DNA of 64,000 nucleotides from Bdellovibrionales bacterium RIFCSPHIGHO2_01_FULL_40_29 (GTDB taxonomy: Bacteria; Bdellovibrionota; Bdellovibrionia; Bdellovibrionales; Bdellovibrionaceae): positions 124,001 to 188,000 of the forward strand of contig MEPU01000013.1 of assembly GCA_001771815.1 (NCBI GenBank), written 5' to 3'. A model generated the notes under the pieces. The model did no database searches. It was not told the DNA's origin and was given only the letters and a program-made list of their open reading frames with translations. Shown in pieces: positions 25,334 to 34,205 of this stretch (its first letter is position 1; each line of letters begins with the position of its first letter). The position numbers and the translations under genes were made by a program.

Positions 25334-26497
25334 ATGAATATTCATGAATACCAGGCGAAAGAAGTTCTCAGAAAATTTAATGTCGCCACTCTCAAGGGCA
25401 AAGTGGCCAACTCGCCTGACGAAGCCGTTGCGGCAGCAAAGGAAATTGGCGGAGCACTCTGGGTCGTAAAGGCCCAAATTCACGCCGGCGGCCGAGGTAA
25501 AGGTGGCGGAGTCAAGCTGGCGAAAACGCTTGATGAAGTTCACTCTTTAGCAGCACAAATGCTGGGAATGACATTGATCACTCATCAAACAGGCCCCGAG
25601 GGTAAAGTCGTAAATAAAATATTCGTCGAATCTGGATGCAATATCGCCAAGGAATATTATGTTGCATGTTTAATTGATCGCGTGACTGGCCGAGTGGCTA
25701 TGATGGCCTCAAGCGAAGGCGGTGTTGATATCGAAGAGGTTGCTGAACACAATCCCGGCGCCATCAAAAAAGTGGATATCGATCCCGTTATTGGTTTGGG
25801 TGCTTGGCAAGCGCGGGAGTTGGCCTTTGCCATTGGTATGTCCCCTGACGTTGTCAACAAGGCAACGAAATTCTTCATGGGCTTATATCAGGCCTTCATC
25901 TCCTGCGATTGTTCGATTGCTGAGATCAATCCACTGGTTGTAACAAAAGAAAATGACGTTATTTGTTTAGATGCTAAAATGAATTTTGATTCAAATGCGC
26001 TTTATCGCCAACCGGCTATTTTAGAGTTGCGCGATCTGAATGAAGAAGATCCCACTGAAATAGAAGCGTCCAAGTTTGATTTGGCCTTTATAAAATTAGA
26101 CGGCACAATTGGTTGTCTGGTGAATGGTGCCGGTCTTGCGATGGCAACACTTGATATCATTAAATTGCACGGAGCAACTCCTGCAAACTTTTTAGATGTT
26201 GGTGGTGGTGCAAACAAAGAAAAAGTAACAAATGCTTTCAAAATTATTCTTAAAGACCCCAATGTTAAAGGAATTTTAGTTAATATTTTTGGAGGCATCA
26301 TGAAGTGTGATGTGATTGCTGAGGGTGTTATTGCTGCTTCAAAAGAAGTGGGTTTAACCGTTCCATTGGTTGTTCGACTTGAGGGAACAAATGTTGAACT
26401 TGGTAAAAAAATTCTGAAAGACAGTGGCTTAAATATTATTCCCGCAAACGATTTAACAGATGCAGCTCAAAAAATCACTGCTGCGATTAAGGCTTAG
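25334..26497 (+). CDS. sucC: Succinyl-CoA synthetase beta subunit
   Basis: 387 residues, the standard length. It starts [15 protein letters not shown], continues with the ATP-grasp segment [27 protein letters not shown], and the C-terminal ligase part [11 protein letters not shown] and [12 protein letters not shown]. Together with SucD it makes ATP or GTP from succinyl-CoA. AGGAAAAGA precedes the ATG. Confidence 0.97.
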   Translation: MNIHEYQAKEVLRKFNVATLKGKVANSPDEAVAAAKEIGGALWVVKAQIHAGGRGKGGGVKLAKTLDEVHSLAAQMLGMTLITHQTGPEGKVVNKIFVESGCNIAKEYYVACLIDRVTGRVAMMASSEGGVDIEEVAEHNPGAIKKVDIDPVIGLGAWQARELAFAIGMSPDVVNKATKFFMGLYQAFISCDCSIAEINPLVVTKENDVICLDAKMNFDSNALYRQPAILELRDLNEEDPTEIEASKFDLAFIKLDGTIGCLVNGAGLAMATLDIIKLHGATPANFLDVGGGANKEKVTNAFKIILKDPNVKGILVNIFGGIMKCDVIAEGVIAASKEVGLTVPLVVRLEGTNVELGKKILKDSGLNIIPANDLTDAAQKITAAIKA

Positions 26498-26500
26498 TTC

Positions 26501-27370
26501 ATGGCTATTTTAATTAATAAAAATACAAAAGTTATTTGTCAGGGGTTAACTGGGGCTCAGGGCTCGTTTCACTCTGAACAATGCAAAGAATATGGCACTC
26601 AAATGGTTGGAGGAGTGACTCCTGGAAAAGGCGGCACAACTCACTTAGGAATTCCTGTTTTTAATACCGTCAAAGAGGCTAAAGCAAAAACAGGTTGTAC
26701 GGTATCAATGGTCTTCGTCCCACCGCCCTTTGCTGCAGACTCTATTATGGAGGCGGTTGATGCAGAGCTTGATTTGGTTATCTGTATTACTGAAGGCATT
26801 CCCGTCTTGGACATGGTCAAAGTAAAAAAATACATGGAAGGGCGCAAAACACGGCTTATTGGACCAAATTGCCCAGGCGTTATCACTCCGGATCAATGTA
26901 AAATTGGAATTATGCCTGGTCATATTCACAAAGCTGGTCGAATCGGTGTGCTTTCACGTTCTGGAACATTAACTTATGAGGCTGTTGGCCAATTAACAGC
27001 GCTCGGTCTGGGTCAATCAACATGTGTTGGTATCGGCGGAGATCCTGTGAATGGAACAAATTTTATTGATGTTTTAAAGCTATTCAATGCTGACCCAGAC
27101 ACCGATGCTGTCATTATGATTGGCGAAATCGGCGGTTCAGCTGAAGAAGAAGCTGCAGAATACATTAAAAAAGAGTTTAAAAAGCCTGTCGCAGTTTTCA
27201 TTGCCGGAGCCTCTGCTCCTCCGGGGAAACGCATGGGGCACGCCGGAGCCATTATTAGTGGCGGAAAAGGAACTGCGGAGGCAAAATTTGCAGCGTTAGA
27301 AGCTGCTGGTTGCAAAATTTCGCGTTCTCCTGCAGATATGGGTACAACTTTAAAATCAATGCTGAAGTAA
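26501..27370 (+). CDS. sucD: Succinyl-CoA synthetase alpha subunit
   Basis: 289 residues. CoA-binding fold with [25 protein letters not shown], and the phospho-His247 in [14 protein letters not shown]. The start is 3 nt after the sucC stop. The pair completes the substrate-level phosphorylation step of the TCA cycle next to mdh. Confidence 0.97.
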   Translation: MAILINKNTKVICQGLTGAQGSFHSEQCKEYGTQMVGGVTPGKGGTTHLGIPVFNTVKEAKAKTGCTVSMVFVPPPFAADSIMEAVDAELDLVICITEGIPVLDMVKVKKYMEGRKTRLIGPNCPGVITPDQCKIGIMPGHIHKAGRIGVLSRSGTLTYEAVGQLTALGLGQSTCVGIGGDPVNGTNFIDVLKLFNADPDTDAVIMIGEIGGSAEEEAAEYIKKEFKKPVAVFIAGASAPPGKRMGHAGAIISGGKGTAEAKFAALEAAGCKISRSPADMGTTLKSMLK

Positions 27371-27392
27371 TCAGTTAAACAAAGGATAAAAC

Positions 27393-27818
27393 ATGGCTAA
27401 CGAAAGAACATTTTCAATCATCAAACCAAACGCAGTAAAGAAAAATGCAATTGGTGATATTATTAACACTTTTGAAACTTCTGGTTTAAAAATCGCCGGA
27501 GCTAAATTAGCAATGATTTCAAAAGAGAAATGCGAATTATTTTACGCTGAACACAGCGCGCGTCCATTTTTTGGCGAATTAGTCACGTTTATGACCTCTG
27601 GCCCAGTTATGTTGATGTGCTTAACTGGTGAAAATGCCGTATTAAAAAATCGTGAAATCATGGGTGCTACTGACCCTAAAAAGGCGGCTCCAGGAACAAT
27701 CCGTGCAAAACACGGTGATTCTATGGGTGAAAATGCAGTTCACGGTTCTGATTCAGTGGCTTCCGCTGAGCGCGAATTGGCCATCTTTTTTGATCGCCAT
27801 GAATTAGTAAATATGTAA
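27393..27818 (+). CDS. ndk: Nucleoside-diphosphate kinase
   Basis: 141 residues, full length. It has [12 protein letters not shown] at the start and catalytic His117 in NAVHGSDS, with [11 protein letters not shown] before it. It moves the gamma phosphate between nucleotides, so next to sucCD it can use the GTP or ATP made there. AAAGGA lies 8 nt before the ATG. Confidence 0.97.
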   Translation: MANERTFSIIKPNAVKKNAIGDIINTFETSGLKIAGAKLAMISKEKCELFYAEHSARPFFGELVTFMTSGPVMLMCLTGENAVLKNREIMGATDPKKAAPGTIRAKHGDSMGENAVHGSDSVASAERELAIFFDRHELVNM

Positions 27819-27858
27819 TTTTTCGGGACACTCCCGGTCACACAAAAAAAGGTAAATT

Positions 27859-29040
27859 GTGAATAACAATTCAAATACCAAAAGGGACTCGCTTGAGTCC
27901 CTTTTAAATTCAGAGCATATCGTTGAAATCGAGAAAATGGCCATTGGCGGAGACGGTATCGCACGCATTTCTTTCCAAGAAAAATCCCTGGTTGTTTTTG
28001 TTCCAAAATCCGCCCCCAAAGATCAACTTAGAATAAAAATTATTGCCGTTGAAAAGAACTACCTAAGTGGGGTGATTTCTGAAGTCCTTACGCCAGGCCC
28101 TCATCGCCGGGAACCACCGTGCTCGTACGCGCTCCGATGTGGAGGATGTTCGTGGCAACAAATTAGTGATGAAGAACAGATTCACCAAAAAGAGCTTTTA
28201 CTTAAAGAATTATTTCAAAAGTTTATCCCCAATATCTCCTACACTCTTTCTCCGACGGTTCGATCTCCACATGTTTTTAATTATAGAAATCGCATTCAAC
28301 TTAAGCGACATAAAAAATCTTTGGGCTATTTTGCAGACAAATCCCATGATCTTGTAGATATTGACTCCTGTTTAATCGCCGATAAGCGAATCTCCGATCA
28401 AATTCCCCAACTCAAGGCCACCCTTAAAGAATCTGAAACTATTACCAAATTTGAGCTTCGTTTGACACAAGACTTAGCCTTCGAGCACCACAAAATTGGT
28501 GAGAAAGGAGAGGGTCTTGCTTTTTCACAGGTCAATTCAGAAATGAATGCACTGCTTGTTGGGGGTGCTCTTGACCTGGTGTTGGCAGCAAACCCGAAAT
28601 CTCTGACTGAGCTCTATGCTGGATCCGGAAACTTTAGTTTTCCCCTGCTCCAAAAATTATCGAACTTGGTCATTGAGTCTGTTGAATTGAACCCAGAACT
28701 GACCTCTGCGGCGATTAAAAAATTAACAGCACAGAATCTTCAGAAGCGTCTTTTAGTTTTCACAACCGATTGTGATTCCTTTGTTCAACGTCGCAGATTG
28801 TCTTCTGATTTTATATTACTTGATCCTCCTCGACAGGGCGCCACGGATGTGATTTTGAATCAAATCACAAAGACCTTGCCTAAAAATATATTATACATCA
28901 GCTGTCATCCTGTCAGTTTAGCCCGAGATTTACAAAAGATACGACTCGATAGTCTTGGATATAAAGTCTCGCATTTGCAAATTTATGATATGTTCCCTCA
29001 GACAGACCATTTTGAAACAATGATTTGTCTTACCAGATAG
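27859..29040 (+). CDS. 23S rRNA (uracil-5-)-methyltransferase, RlmD/TrmA type
   Basis: 393 residues from a GTG with AAAGGT in front. N-terminal TRAM-like domain (about 17-80), then Fe-S cluster cysteines in CSYALRCGGC with a fourth near DSCLIAD. The methyltransferase fold follows, with ELYAGSGNFSFPL, LLDPPRQGA, and the catalytic-Cys loop YISCHPVSLARDL; the usual C-terminal general-base Glu is in DHFETM. It methylates a uridine at C5 using SAM. RlmD, RlmC and TrmA cannot be told apart with certainty; the TRAM domain and cluster favour RlmD-type. Confidence 0.88.
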   Translation: MNNNSNTKRDSLESLLNSEHIVEIEKMAIGGDGIARISFQEKSLVVFVPKSAPKDQLRIKIIAVEKNYLSGVISEVLTPGPHRREPPCSYALRCGGCSWQQISDEEQIHQKELLLKELFQKFIPNISYTLSPTVRSPHVFNYRNRIQLKRHKKSLGYFADKSHDLVDIDSCLIADKRISDQIPQLKATLKESETITKFELRLTQDLAFEHHKIGEKGEGLAFSQVNSEMNALLVGGALDLVLAANPKSLTELYAGSGNFSFPLLQKLSNLVIESVELNPELTSAAIKKLTAQNLQKRLLVFTTDCDSFVQRRRLSSDFILLDPPRQGATDVILNQITKTLPKNILYISCHPVSLARDLQKIRLDSLGYKVSHLQIYDMFPQTDHFETMICLTR

Positions 29041-29075
29041 ATTGACTCACTTGTTCTAAGTGATACGCTTTAGTT

Positions 29076-29840
29076 ATGAATTTCATCATGATGATTTTTG
29101 CATTGTGTCTATTTGGGTTGGGGTGTGCTACCAAGCCCAGTACCGAAAAAGATGAGCTTGCATCGCTTCATATGGATATTGCCGTTTCACATATTCAAAA
29201 AGACAATCTGCCGTTGGCTCTGAAAGAACTTCTTATTGCAGAAGATCTTTCACCAAAAAATGCGGCAATTCAAAGTAATCTTGGATTGGTCTATTTTTTA
29301 AGAGAACGCTTTGAACTGTCCGAACGTCATTATCTTAAGGCAATCATGCTGCGACCAAACTATACCGAAGCAAAAAACAATTTGGCTCGCGCTTATATTG
29401 AAGTTGGTCAATATCGAAAAGCTGAACCTCTATTAAATGAGGCACTTCAAGATCTGACATTTGTTGATTATCCTTCAGTCTATGCAAACTATGGTGTTTT
29501 GGAATTTAAAAGAAAAAACTATTCAAAAGCTAAAGAGTTTTTAAAAAAATCTCTCGCTTCTGACCGCGAAAATTGTCTCACCCATGTTTATTTAGGCCGA
29601 ACACACCTTGAATTGAAAGAATTGATATTAGCAACAGATCAGCTTGAAAAATCCATTTCATTTTGCAAGCCCATAGGGGTCGATGAAGCTCACTACTATG
29701 CGGCCCTGGCTTATTATCGTAATCACCAGCGCGACAAGGCGATGGTTCGTTTTGAAGAGCTCATTGCGTTGTTTCCTATGGGAAAACACAGTGACCGAGC
29801 AAAACAAATGCTCGCACTTATTAAAAAAGGTACTTTATGA
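29076..29840 (+). CDS. TPR lipoprotein, PilF/PilW-like
   Basis: 254 residues; lipoprotein signal with FGLGC (Cys17). Five to six TPR units follow, for example NAAIQSNLGLVYFLRERFEL, YTEAKNNLARAYIEVGQYRK and NYGVLEFKRKNYSKAKEFL, close in pattern and length to PilF/PilW pilotins that help the PilQ secretin of type IV pili to assemble. A PilT gene lies elsewhere in the window. The stop overlaps the next start (ATGA). Confidence 0.75.
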   Translation: MNFIMMIFALCLFGLGCATKPSTEKDELASLHMDIAVSHIQKDNLPLALKELLIAEDLSPKNAAIQSNLGLVYFLRERFELSERHYLKAIMLRPNYTEAKNNLARAYIEVGQYRKAEPLLNEALQDLTFVDYPSVYANYGVLEFKRKNYSKAKEFLKKSLASDRENCLTHVYLGRTHLELKELILATDQLEKSISFCKPIGVDEAHYYAALAYYRNHQRDKAMVRFEELIALFPMGKHSDRAKQMLALIKKGTL

Positions 29841-30754
29841 AAATAACTGGCGAATTGCTAAAAACAGAGCGACTTAAGCGGAATCTCTCAGTTGCAGATG
29901 TCGCAAGCTCATTAAAGCTAAGCTCACGAATTATCCTTTCCATTGAGGCCGGTGATGTTGAAGAACTACCTGCAAAAACATTTATTCGGGGATTTGTTAA
30001 AAGTTATGCTCAACTCTTAAAGTTAGACTCTGATTTAATACTTCGCCAATTCCTCGAGGAAATGGGATCGACACAACCGCTTCCGAAAGTTCCACCACCT
30101 CAATCAACGACTTCTGATAACAAGCCTCATAAAACAAAATCAGAACCCGTTGTCGCAACTCATTTGGATATCAATCAAGATAGTAAAAAGAAAACTATTC
30201 TTTACATTTCGATTGCCGTCGTTTTATTGGCTTTCATTTTGATCATCAATAATGTTGTCGATAAGTATCAAAAAGAATCTGAAATCGACAAATTGGTTGT
30301 TTCACAAGTGCAACCCCTGCCTCCAACTGAAAACAGTTCTGTTCCAACAATAACCCCAGGCATTGGGGCGAGTGCTGGCGCCCCAATTGATCCTCTGGCC
30401 GCGGCTGCGGGTATAACAGCTGGAAAACCCACGGTAGAAACTGTAAGCGGATCAGAACTGTCTACTTCTGATATTGGCCCGTCAACAGCTCCTCCGAATG
30501 AGTTCGAACCTTCTTCTGAAAAACCTGTTGAACTCATTATTGAGGCAAAAAAAGATATTGAATTCTTTTATGCAAAAGGAAATACCAAAAATTTTGTTCG
30601 GGTTAAGTTGTCGCCAAAAGAAATTCAAGTCATTCGCTCACCGGCGGGGTTGCATCTTAAGGCTGAGGATGGAAGCGCCCTTTACTTAATTTTAAACGGT
30701 GTTGAAAAAGGTCTGGCGGCAAGTGCTGGCAAGCCGATACGTCTAACATTTTGA
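29837..30754 (+). CDS. RodZ-like protein (HTH_25, one TM, DUF4115)
   Basis: 305 residues. N-terminal Cro-type HTH (1-70: LLKTERLKRNLSVADVA, SIEAGDVEELP, GFVKSYAQLL), a single membrane helix at about 120-140, a Pro/Ser/Thr/Ala-rich linker and a C-terminal DUF4115 strand domain (VELIIEAKKDIEFFY ... LYLILNGVEKG). This is the RodZ layout, which links MreB to the periplasm and maintains rod shape. It is coupled to the TPR gene before it and to the glycosyltransferase after it (TGATG). Confidence 0.85.
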   Translation: MKITGELLKTERLKRNLSVADVASSLKLSSRIILSIEAGDVEELPAKTFIRGFVKSYAQLLKLDSDLILRQFLEEMGSTQPLPKVPPPQSTTSDNKPHKTKSEPVVATHLDINQDSKKKTILYISIAVVLLAFILIINNVVDKYQKESEIDKLVVSQVQPLPPTENSSVPTITPGIGASAGAPIDPLAAAAGITAGKPTVETVSGSELSTSDIGPSTAPPNEFEPSSEKPVELIIEAKKDIEFFYAKGNTKNFVRVKLSPKEIQVIRSPAGLHLKAEDGSALYLILNGVEKGLAASAGKPIRLTF

Positions 30755-32070
30755 TGACTCGAAAAATTTTTCTCTTATTTTTTGGAATTTTTGTTCTTAA
30801 GTGTATTCTTGGTTTTTTTATTCCTTTGGTTGCAGATGAAGCTTATTATCATGTCTGGTCTCTCTATCCCCAGTTGAGTTACTTTGACCATCCAGGAATG
30901 GTGAGCTGGCTCATTTCATTTGGTCGATTTTTGGCTCCATTTCAGAATCCCCTTTCTGTTCGCTGGCCCTTCATTATCGCTGGAATGGCAACACTTTGGA
31001 TTTGGATATGCCTCATTCATGAGACCTCCGCCTCAAATGAAACCAAACTATTTTTTACAGGCCTTTATGTCCTTAATCCTCTCTTGGGGCTGGGGTCAAT
31101 CCTAGCCACCCCAGATGTTCCGATGTTATTTTTTTGGACATCATCCTTTTTTTTCTTTTCCAAAATTTTGAAAGAAAATTCTTGGTGGTGGTATGTTTTA
31201 CTTGGTGGATCACTCGGATTGGGTTTTTGCTCTAAATACCATATTGTTCTTTTTGTACTTTGCGGAATTGTAGTCCTGGTCGTTCAAAAAAAATTAAAAT
31301 CCTTGCGCCCCTCTGGAGTGTTTTTAACAATTCTTGCCGGACTAATCACGTCGACTCCGGTTCTGCTTTGGAACTATCAAAACGATTGGGCTTCCTTTGC
31401 ATTTCAACTTAAACATGGATTCGGAAGAACCTACTATCAAATGGACTGGACAGTTGGATATATCATTGGACAAATTTTATTGTTAAGTCCTTTTGTTTTT
31501 CTAACACTCTTCACGCGACGATCCTCAAGCTTAAGCCATCAAATTTTTTCATGGACTCAATTTTTATTTTTCATTTCTAGTACATTCAAATCTGTCGTTG
31601 AGGCCAATTGGCCACTGGCAGCGCACCCCCACGCCCTGGTTCATTTTATTCAATCCGCGACTCGACGTAGAATAGTTTGGACATTTAGTTATTGGGTCGT
31701 TATTTTTATTTCGTTAATCTCCCTCTTGTTGATGCCACACACTCGGGGGCTTCTTAAAAACCAATTGCTTAGCAGTGATGTTGAAGAAATGGGTCAAATT
31801 GTTAAAAAATACAAACCCCTCTATGGTCCCACTTATCAGATTTCTTCGCTTCTCACTTGGACAAATCAAGAGCTGATACCAAAATTAAAAGGGTTTTCTC
31901 GAAAAGATTTTTTTGATGAAATTCCGGATTCAGTGCCGACAAATAATACGTTTTATGTTTTAAAAGAAATCTCTTCGGGTTGGCCAGAATCTCTTACCGG
32001 AGCGCACTTCATAAAACGTGAATCATTTGACAAGCTCGATCTAGAGCTTTATCAAGTTACCTATGACTAG
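30754..32070 (+). CDS. GT39/ArnT-like membrane glycosyltransferase
   Basis: 438 residues. Many membrane segments and the family signature near the N-terminus: VADEAYYHVWSLYPQLSYFD, HPGMVSWL, with the catalytic Asp of the DE pair in the first periplasmic loop, then LATPDVPMLFFW. Such enzymes move a sugar from an undecaprenyl-type lipid to lipid A, protein or glycan on the periplasmic side. The acceptor is unknown. The ATG at 30754 shares a base with the RodZ-like stop. The next gene overlaps its 3' end by 8 nt. Confidence 0.85.
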   Translation: MTRKIFLLFFGIFVLKCILGFFIPLVADEAYYHVWSLYPQLSYFDHPGMVSWLISFGRFLAPFQNPLSVRWPFIIAGMATLWIWICLIHETSASNETKLFFTGLYVLNPLLGLGSILATPDVPMLFFWTSSFFFFSKILKENSWWWYVLLGGSLGLGFCSKYHIVLFVLCGIVVLVVQKKLKSLRPSGVFLTILAGLITSTPVLLWNYQNDWASFAFQLKHGFGRTYYQMDWTVGYIIGQILLLSPFVFLTLFTRRSSSLSHQIFSWTQFLFFISSTFKSVVEANWPLAAHPHALVHFIQSATRRRIVWTFSYWVVIFISLISLLLMPHTRGLLKNQLLSSDVEEMGQIVKKYKPLYGPTYQISSLLTWTNQELIPKLKGFSRKDFFDEIPDSVPTNNTFYVLKEISSGWPESLTGAHFIKRESFDKLDLELYQVTYD

Positions 32071-33268
32071 ATTTTTTTCAGTTCTAGCTTTTTTACTCAT
32101 TAGTTTTTTTGTTTACGGATTTTATGTTTCACAATTTGAACTCAACTTTGTACCGCGCACTGTAAAGACATCTGATCTCTACTATGACTATCGATTAAGT
32201 ATGAATATCCACACAAATCAGTCTATTGGATCTGAGCCCCTGAGTGTTATTTTAGGTGAATCCAAAAAGGCCGAAAATAATTTTATTCTTATTTCAGACT
32301 TAAATCCCTCGATGAAAATTCCTGATGACAGTTATTTTCAAAATATCGGTGTTTTACAAGGAGCCAAGTATGGGTACAAAGACTCAAGACTTCTTTATTT
32401 TTCAACCTTGGACAAAAACTTGGGTCTCCGAGCTGGCGAATCCCAACTGCAACTTTCAGACTTGCTTACTGGGGATGCTGTAAAAAATGAGAATCATTTT
32501 ATTTCTTTAGCTCATCCTTTTAGTTTGGGTTTTGATTGGACAGGAGATATTCCAATAGGTTTAGACGGAATAGAAATCGTTAATTTAAAAAGCTTATCAC
32601 AACATTCTTGGAGAAAATCAAAACTCTCTACTCTTTGGAGTTTACTGATCTATCCTTTTAATCCAAAACTAGCTCTGATCCGCTTATTTCAAGAACCCAC
32701 AGAAGAAATCAGTCTATTTGATCAAGTTTCATCTAAACGCCCCTTTGTGGCTACCGCGGGAGCGGAAGCTTCTGCTCGAGCTATTCCACTGACAGATTGG
32801 TTGATTAAATTTCCAAGTTATGAACGATCGCTAAGTATCGTCTCCAATCATCTGCTTTTGACTTCTGAACTCAGTGGAAATATGCAGGTTGATCGCGAAA
32901 GTATTTTGACAGCACTCAAGCGTGGACAGTTTTATATTTGCTTTGATGCCTTGGGCGAGCCAAAAGGATTTCAAACATACCTTTTAAATGAACAAAGTCG
33001 AAAACGCTTTCCATTGGGTTCAAATATACAATTCGATAAGAATCTAAAAATCTATTTTAAACTGCCCAGCGAACCAACGGCATACTATGAAGTCGTTCTT
33101 TACCGAAATGGCGAACGAATTGATGTCTTAAATACTTTTGAAGGTCTTTTCTCCTTGCCAGGACCAGGCGCTTATCGATTACAAGTTCGCATTAGTCCCC
33201 GCTTACCACTACCCGATGCTGTGAAGTGGCTCAGCTGGATATACACCAATAATTACTATATCAATTAA
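32063..33268 (+). CDS. Membrane-anchored degenerate PHP-domain protein
   Basis: 401 residues with one N-terminal membrane helix (residues 5-22) and no lipobox. The body keeps the order of CehA-type PHP domains but most metal ligands are missing: the HxH becomes MNIHTN, TDHN becomes LISDLNP, AHPF is kept, IEIVN is kept, and the GSDSH position reads TAGAEAS. The C-terminus (about 305-390) adds beta strands ending in a YTNNYYIN tail. It is probably a periplasmic pseudoenzyme or binding protein serving the glycosyltransferase it is coupled to. The family call rests on motif order only. Confidence 0.55.
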   Translation: MTRFFSVLAFLLISFFVYGFYVSQFELNFVPRTVKTSDLYYDYRLSMNIHTNQSIGSEPLSVILGESKKAENNFILISDLNPSMKIPDDSYFQNIGVLQGAKYGYKDSRLLYFSTLDKNLGLRAGESQLQLSDLLTGDAVKNENHFISLAHPFSLGFDWTGDIPIGLDGIEIVNLKSLSQHSWRKSKLSTLWSLLIYPFNPKLALIRLFQEPTEEISLFDQVSSKRPFVATAGAEASARAIPLTDWLIKFPSYERSLSIVSNHLLLTSELSGNMQVDRESILTALKRGQFYICFDALGEPKGFQTYLLNEQSRKRFPLGSNIQFDKNLKIYFKLPSEPTAYYEVVLYRNGERIDVLNTFEGLFSLPGPGAYRLQVRISPRLPLPDAVKWLSWIYTNNYYIN

Positions 33269-33570
33269 GTGACCAGCTGTGGAATTTCTATGATGGCTGA
33301 CTCAAGAAGCTCAGCTTGACAGGCCAATCTTTCCTGCCGTGTAAAATCACGCTCCAAAGCTCTTTCTGCCTCAATTTCCGTTCGCTCTGAAAAATACTCT
33401 GAAGGAGAATGAATAATCACCCGACATGTTGTACATGATCCATTCCCTCCACATGATTGGTTGATGCTTATTTTATTCGCATTCAAGATTGTCAGAAGAT
33501 TTTCCTTTGATCTGAATGAAATAGTTTTTGTTTGTCCTACAATATGTAGTGTTTTTGTTGATACTAGCAC
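33265..33570 (-). CDS. Plant-type [2Fe-2S] ferredoxin
   Basis: 101 residues with the four-Cys pattern: Cys40, Cys46 and Cys49 in CGGNGSCTTC and Cys84 in RLACQAEL. This is the plant/adrenodoxin-type cluster, usually an electron carrier for a reductase or oxygenase. The start is a GTG at 33570 without a visible SD; no other start fits. The stop overlaps the PHP gene stop by 4 nt (convergent). Only 23 nt separate it from the divergent exonuclease gene. Confidence 0.9.
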   Translation of the reverse strand: MLVSTKTLHIVGQTKTISFRSKENLLTILNANKISINQSCGGNGSCTTCRVIIHSPSEYFSERTEIEAERALERDFTRQERLACQAELLESAIIEIPQLVT

Positions 33571-33593
33571 AATTTGTTTGTATCAAATTTAGT

Positions 33594-34205
33594 ATGAGAT
33601 TCATAGCTTTTGACTTAGAAACAACAGGCACCGTTCCCGGCGTAGATCAAATTGTTGAAATCGGAGCAGTTCGATTTAATAATGGCCTTGTTGAGGCTGT
33701 TTTTTCAACTCTTGTTGATCCACAAAAACCCATTCCACCAGGCGCCAGTGCCGTGAATGGTATTACGGATGATATGGTTCATGGGAAACCAACCATAGAT
33801 ACTCTTTTAACTTCGTTTGCAGAGTTTTGCGAGGATTCTGTGATGGTCGCCCACAATGCCCCTTTTGACTCTGCATTTCTAACTCTTGATATTCGAAAAT
33901 ATGAGTCCCCTGCACCACGAGGCATAATAATTGATACTTTAACTATTAGTCGGAAAGTTTTTCCTGGTTTGCCAAATTATAAGCTCGGCACTCTTGTGCA
34001 ACATTTAAAAATACCTTCAACAGGATTTCACCGAGCCGAAGAAGATGCCACTTACTGTGGACAAGTTTTTGTAGAAATGATCAAGCGCATTTCTGTCGCT
34101 GGAAAAACGCCACAAATCGAGAATCTTATCGCTTTAACAGGTAAAACAGAGTTGCGCTTTCCGCAGATTGAAAGGCAACCTAAACAAATGGGTTTTTTAT
34201 TCTAA
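33594..34205 (+). CDS. DnaQ-like 3'-5' exonuclease (DEDDh)
   Basis: 203 residues from the ATG at 33594; the frame extends upstream to 33528 but that part is a hydrophobic shadow, while the exonuclease fold starts at MRFIAFDLETTG. DEDDh residues are all visible: Asp and Glu in FDLETTG, Asp in HNAPFDSAFL, His and Asp in HRAEEDA. It could be the polymerase III proofreading subunit or a separate exonuclease of the DnaQ group. No SD is seen and the leader must be very short. Confidence 0.88.
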   Translation: MRFIAFDLETTGTVPGVDQIVEIGAVRFNNGLVEAVFSTLVDPQKPIPPGASAVNGITDDMVHGKPTIDTLLTSFAEFCEDSVMVAHNAPFDSAFLTLDIRKYESPAPRGIIIDTLTISRKVFPGLPNYKLGTLVQHLKIPSTGFHRAEEDATYCGQVFVEMIKRISVAGKTPQIENLIALTGKTELRFPQIERQPKQMGFLF

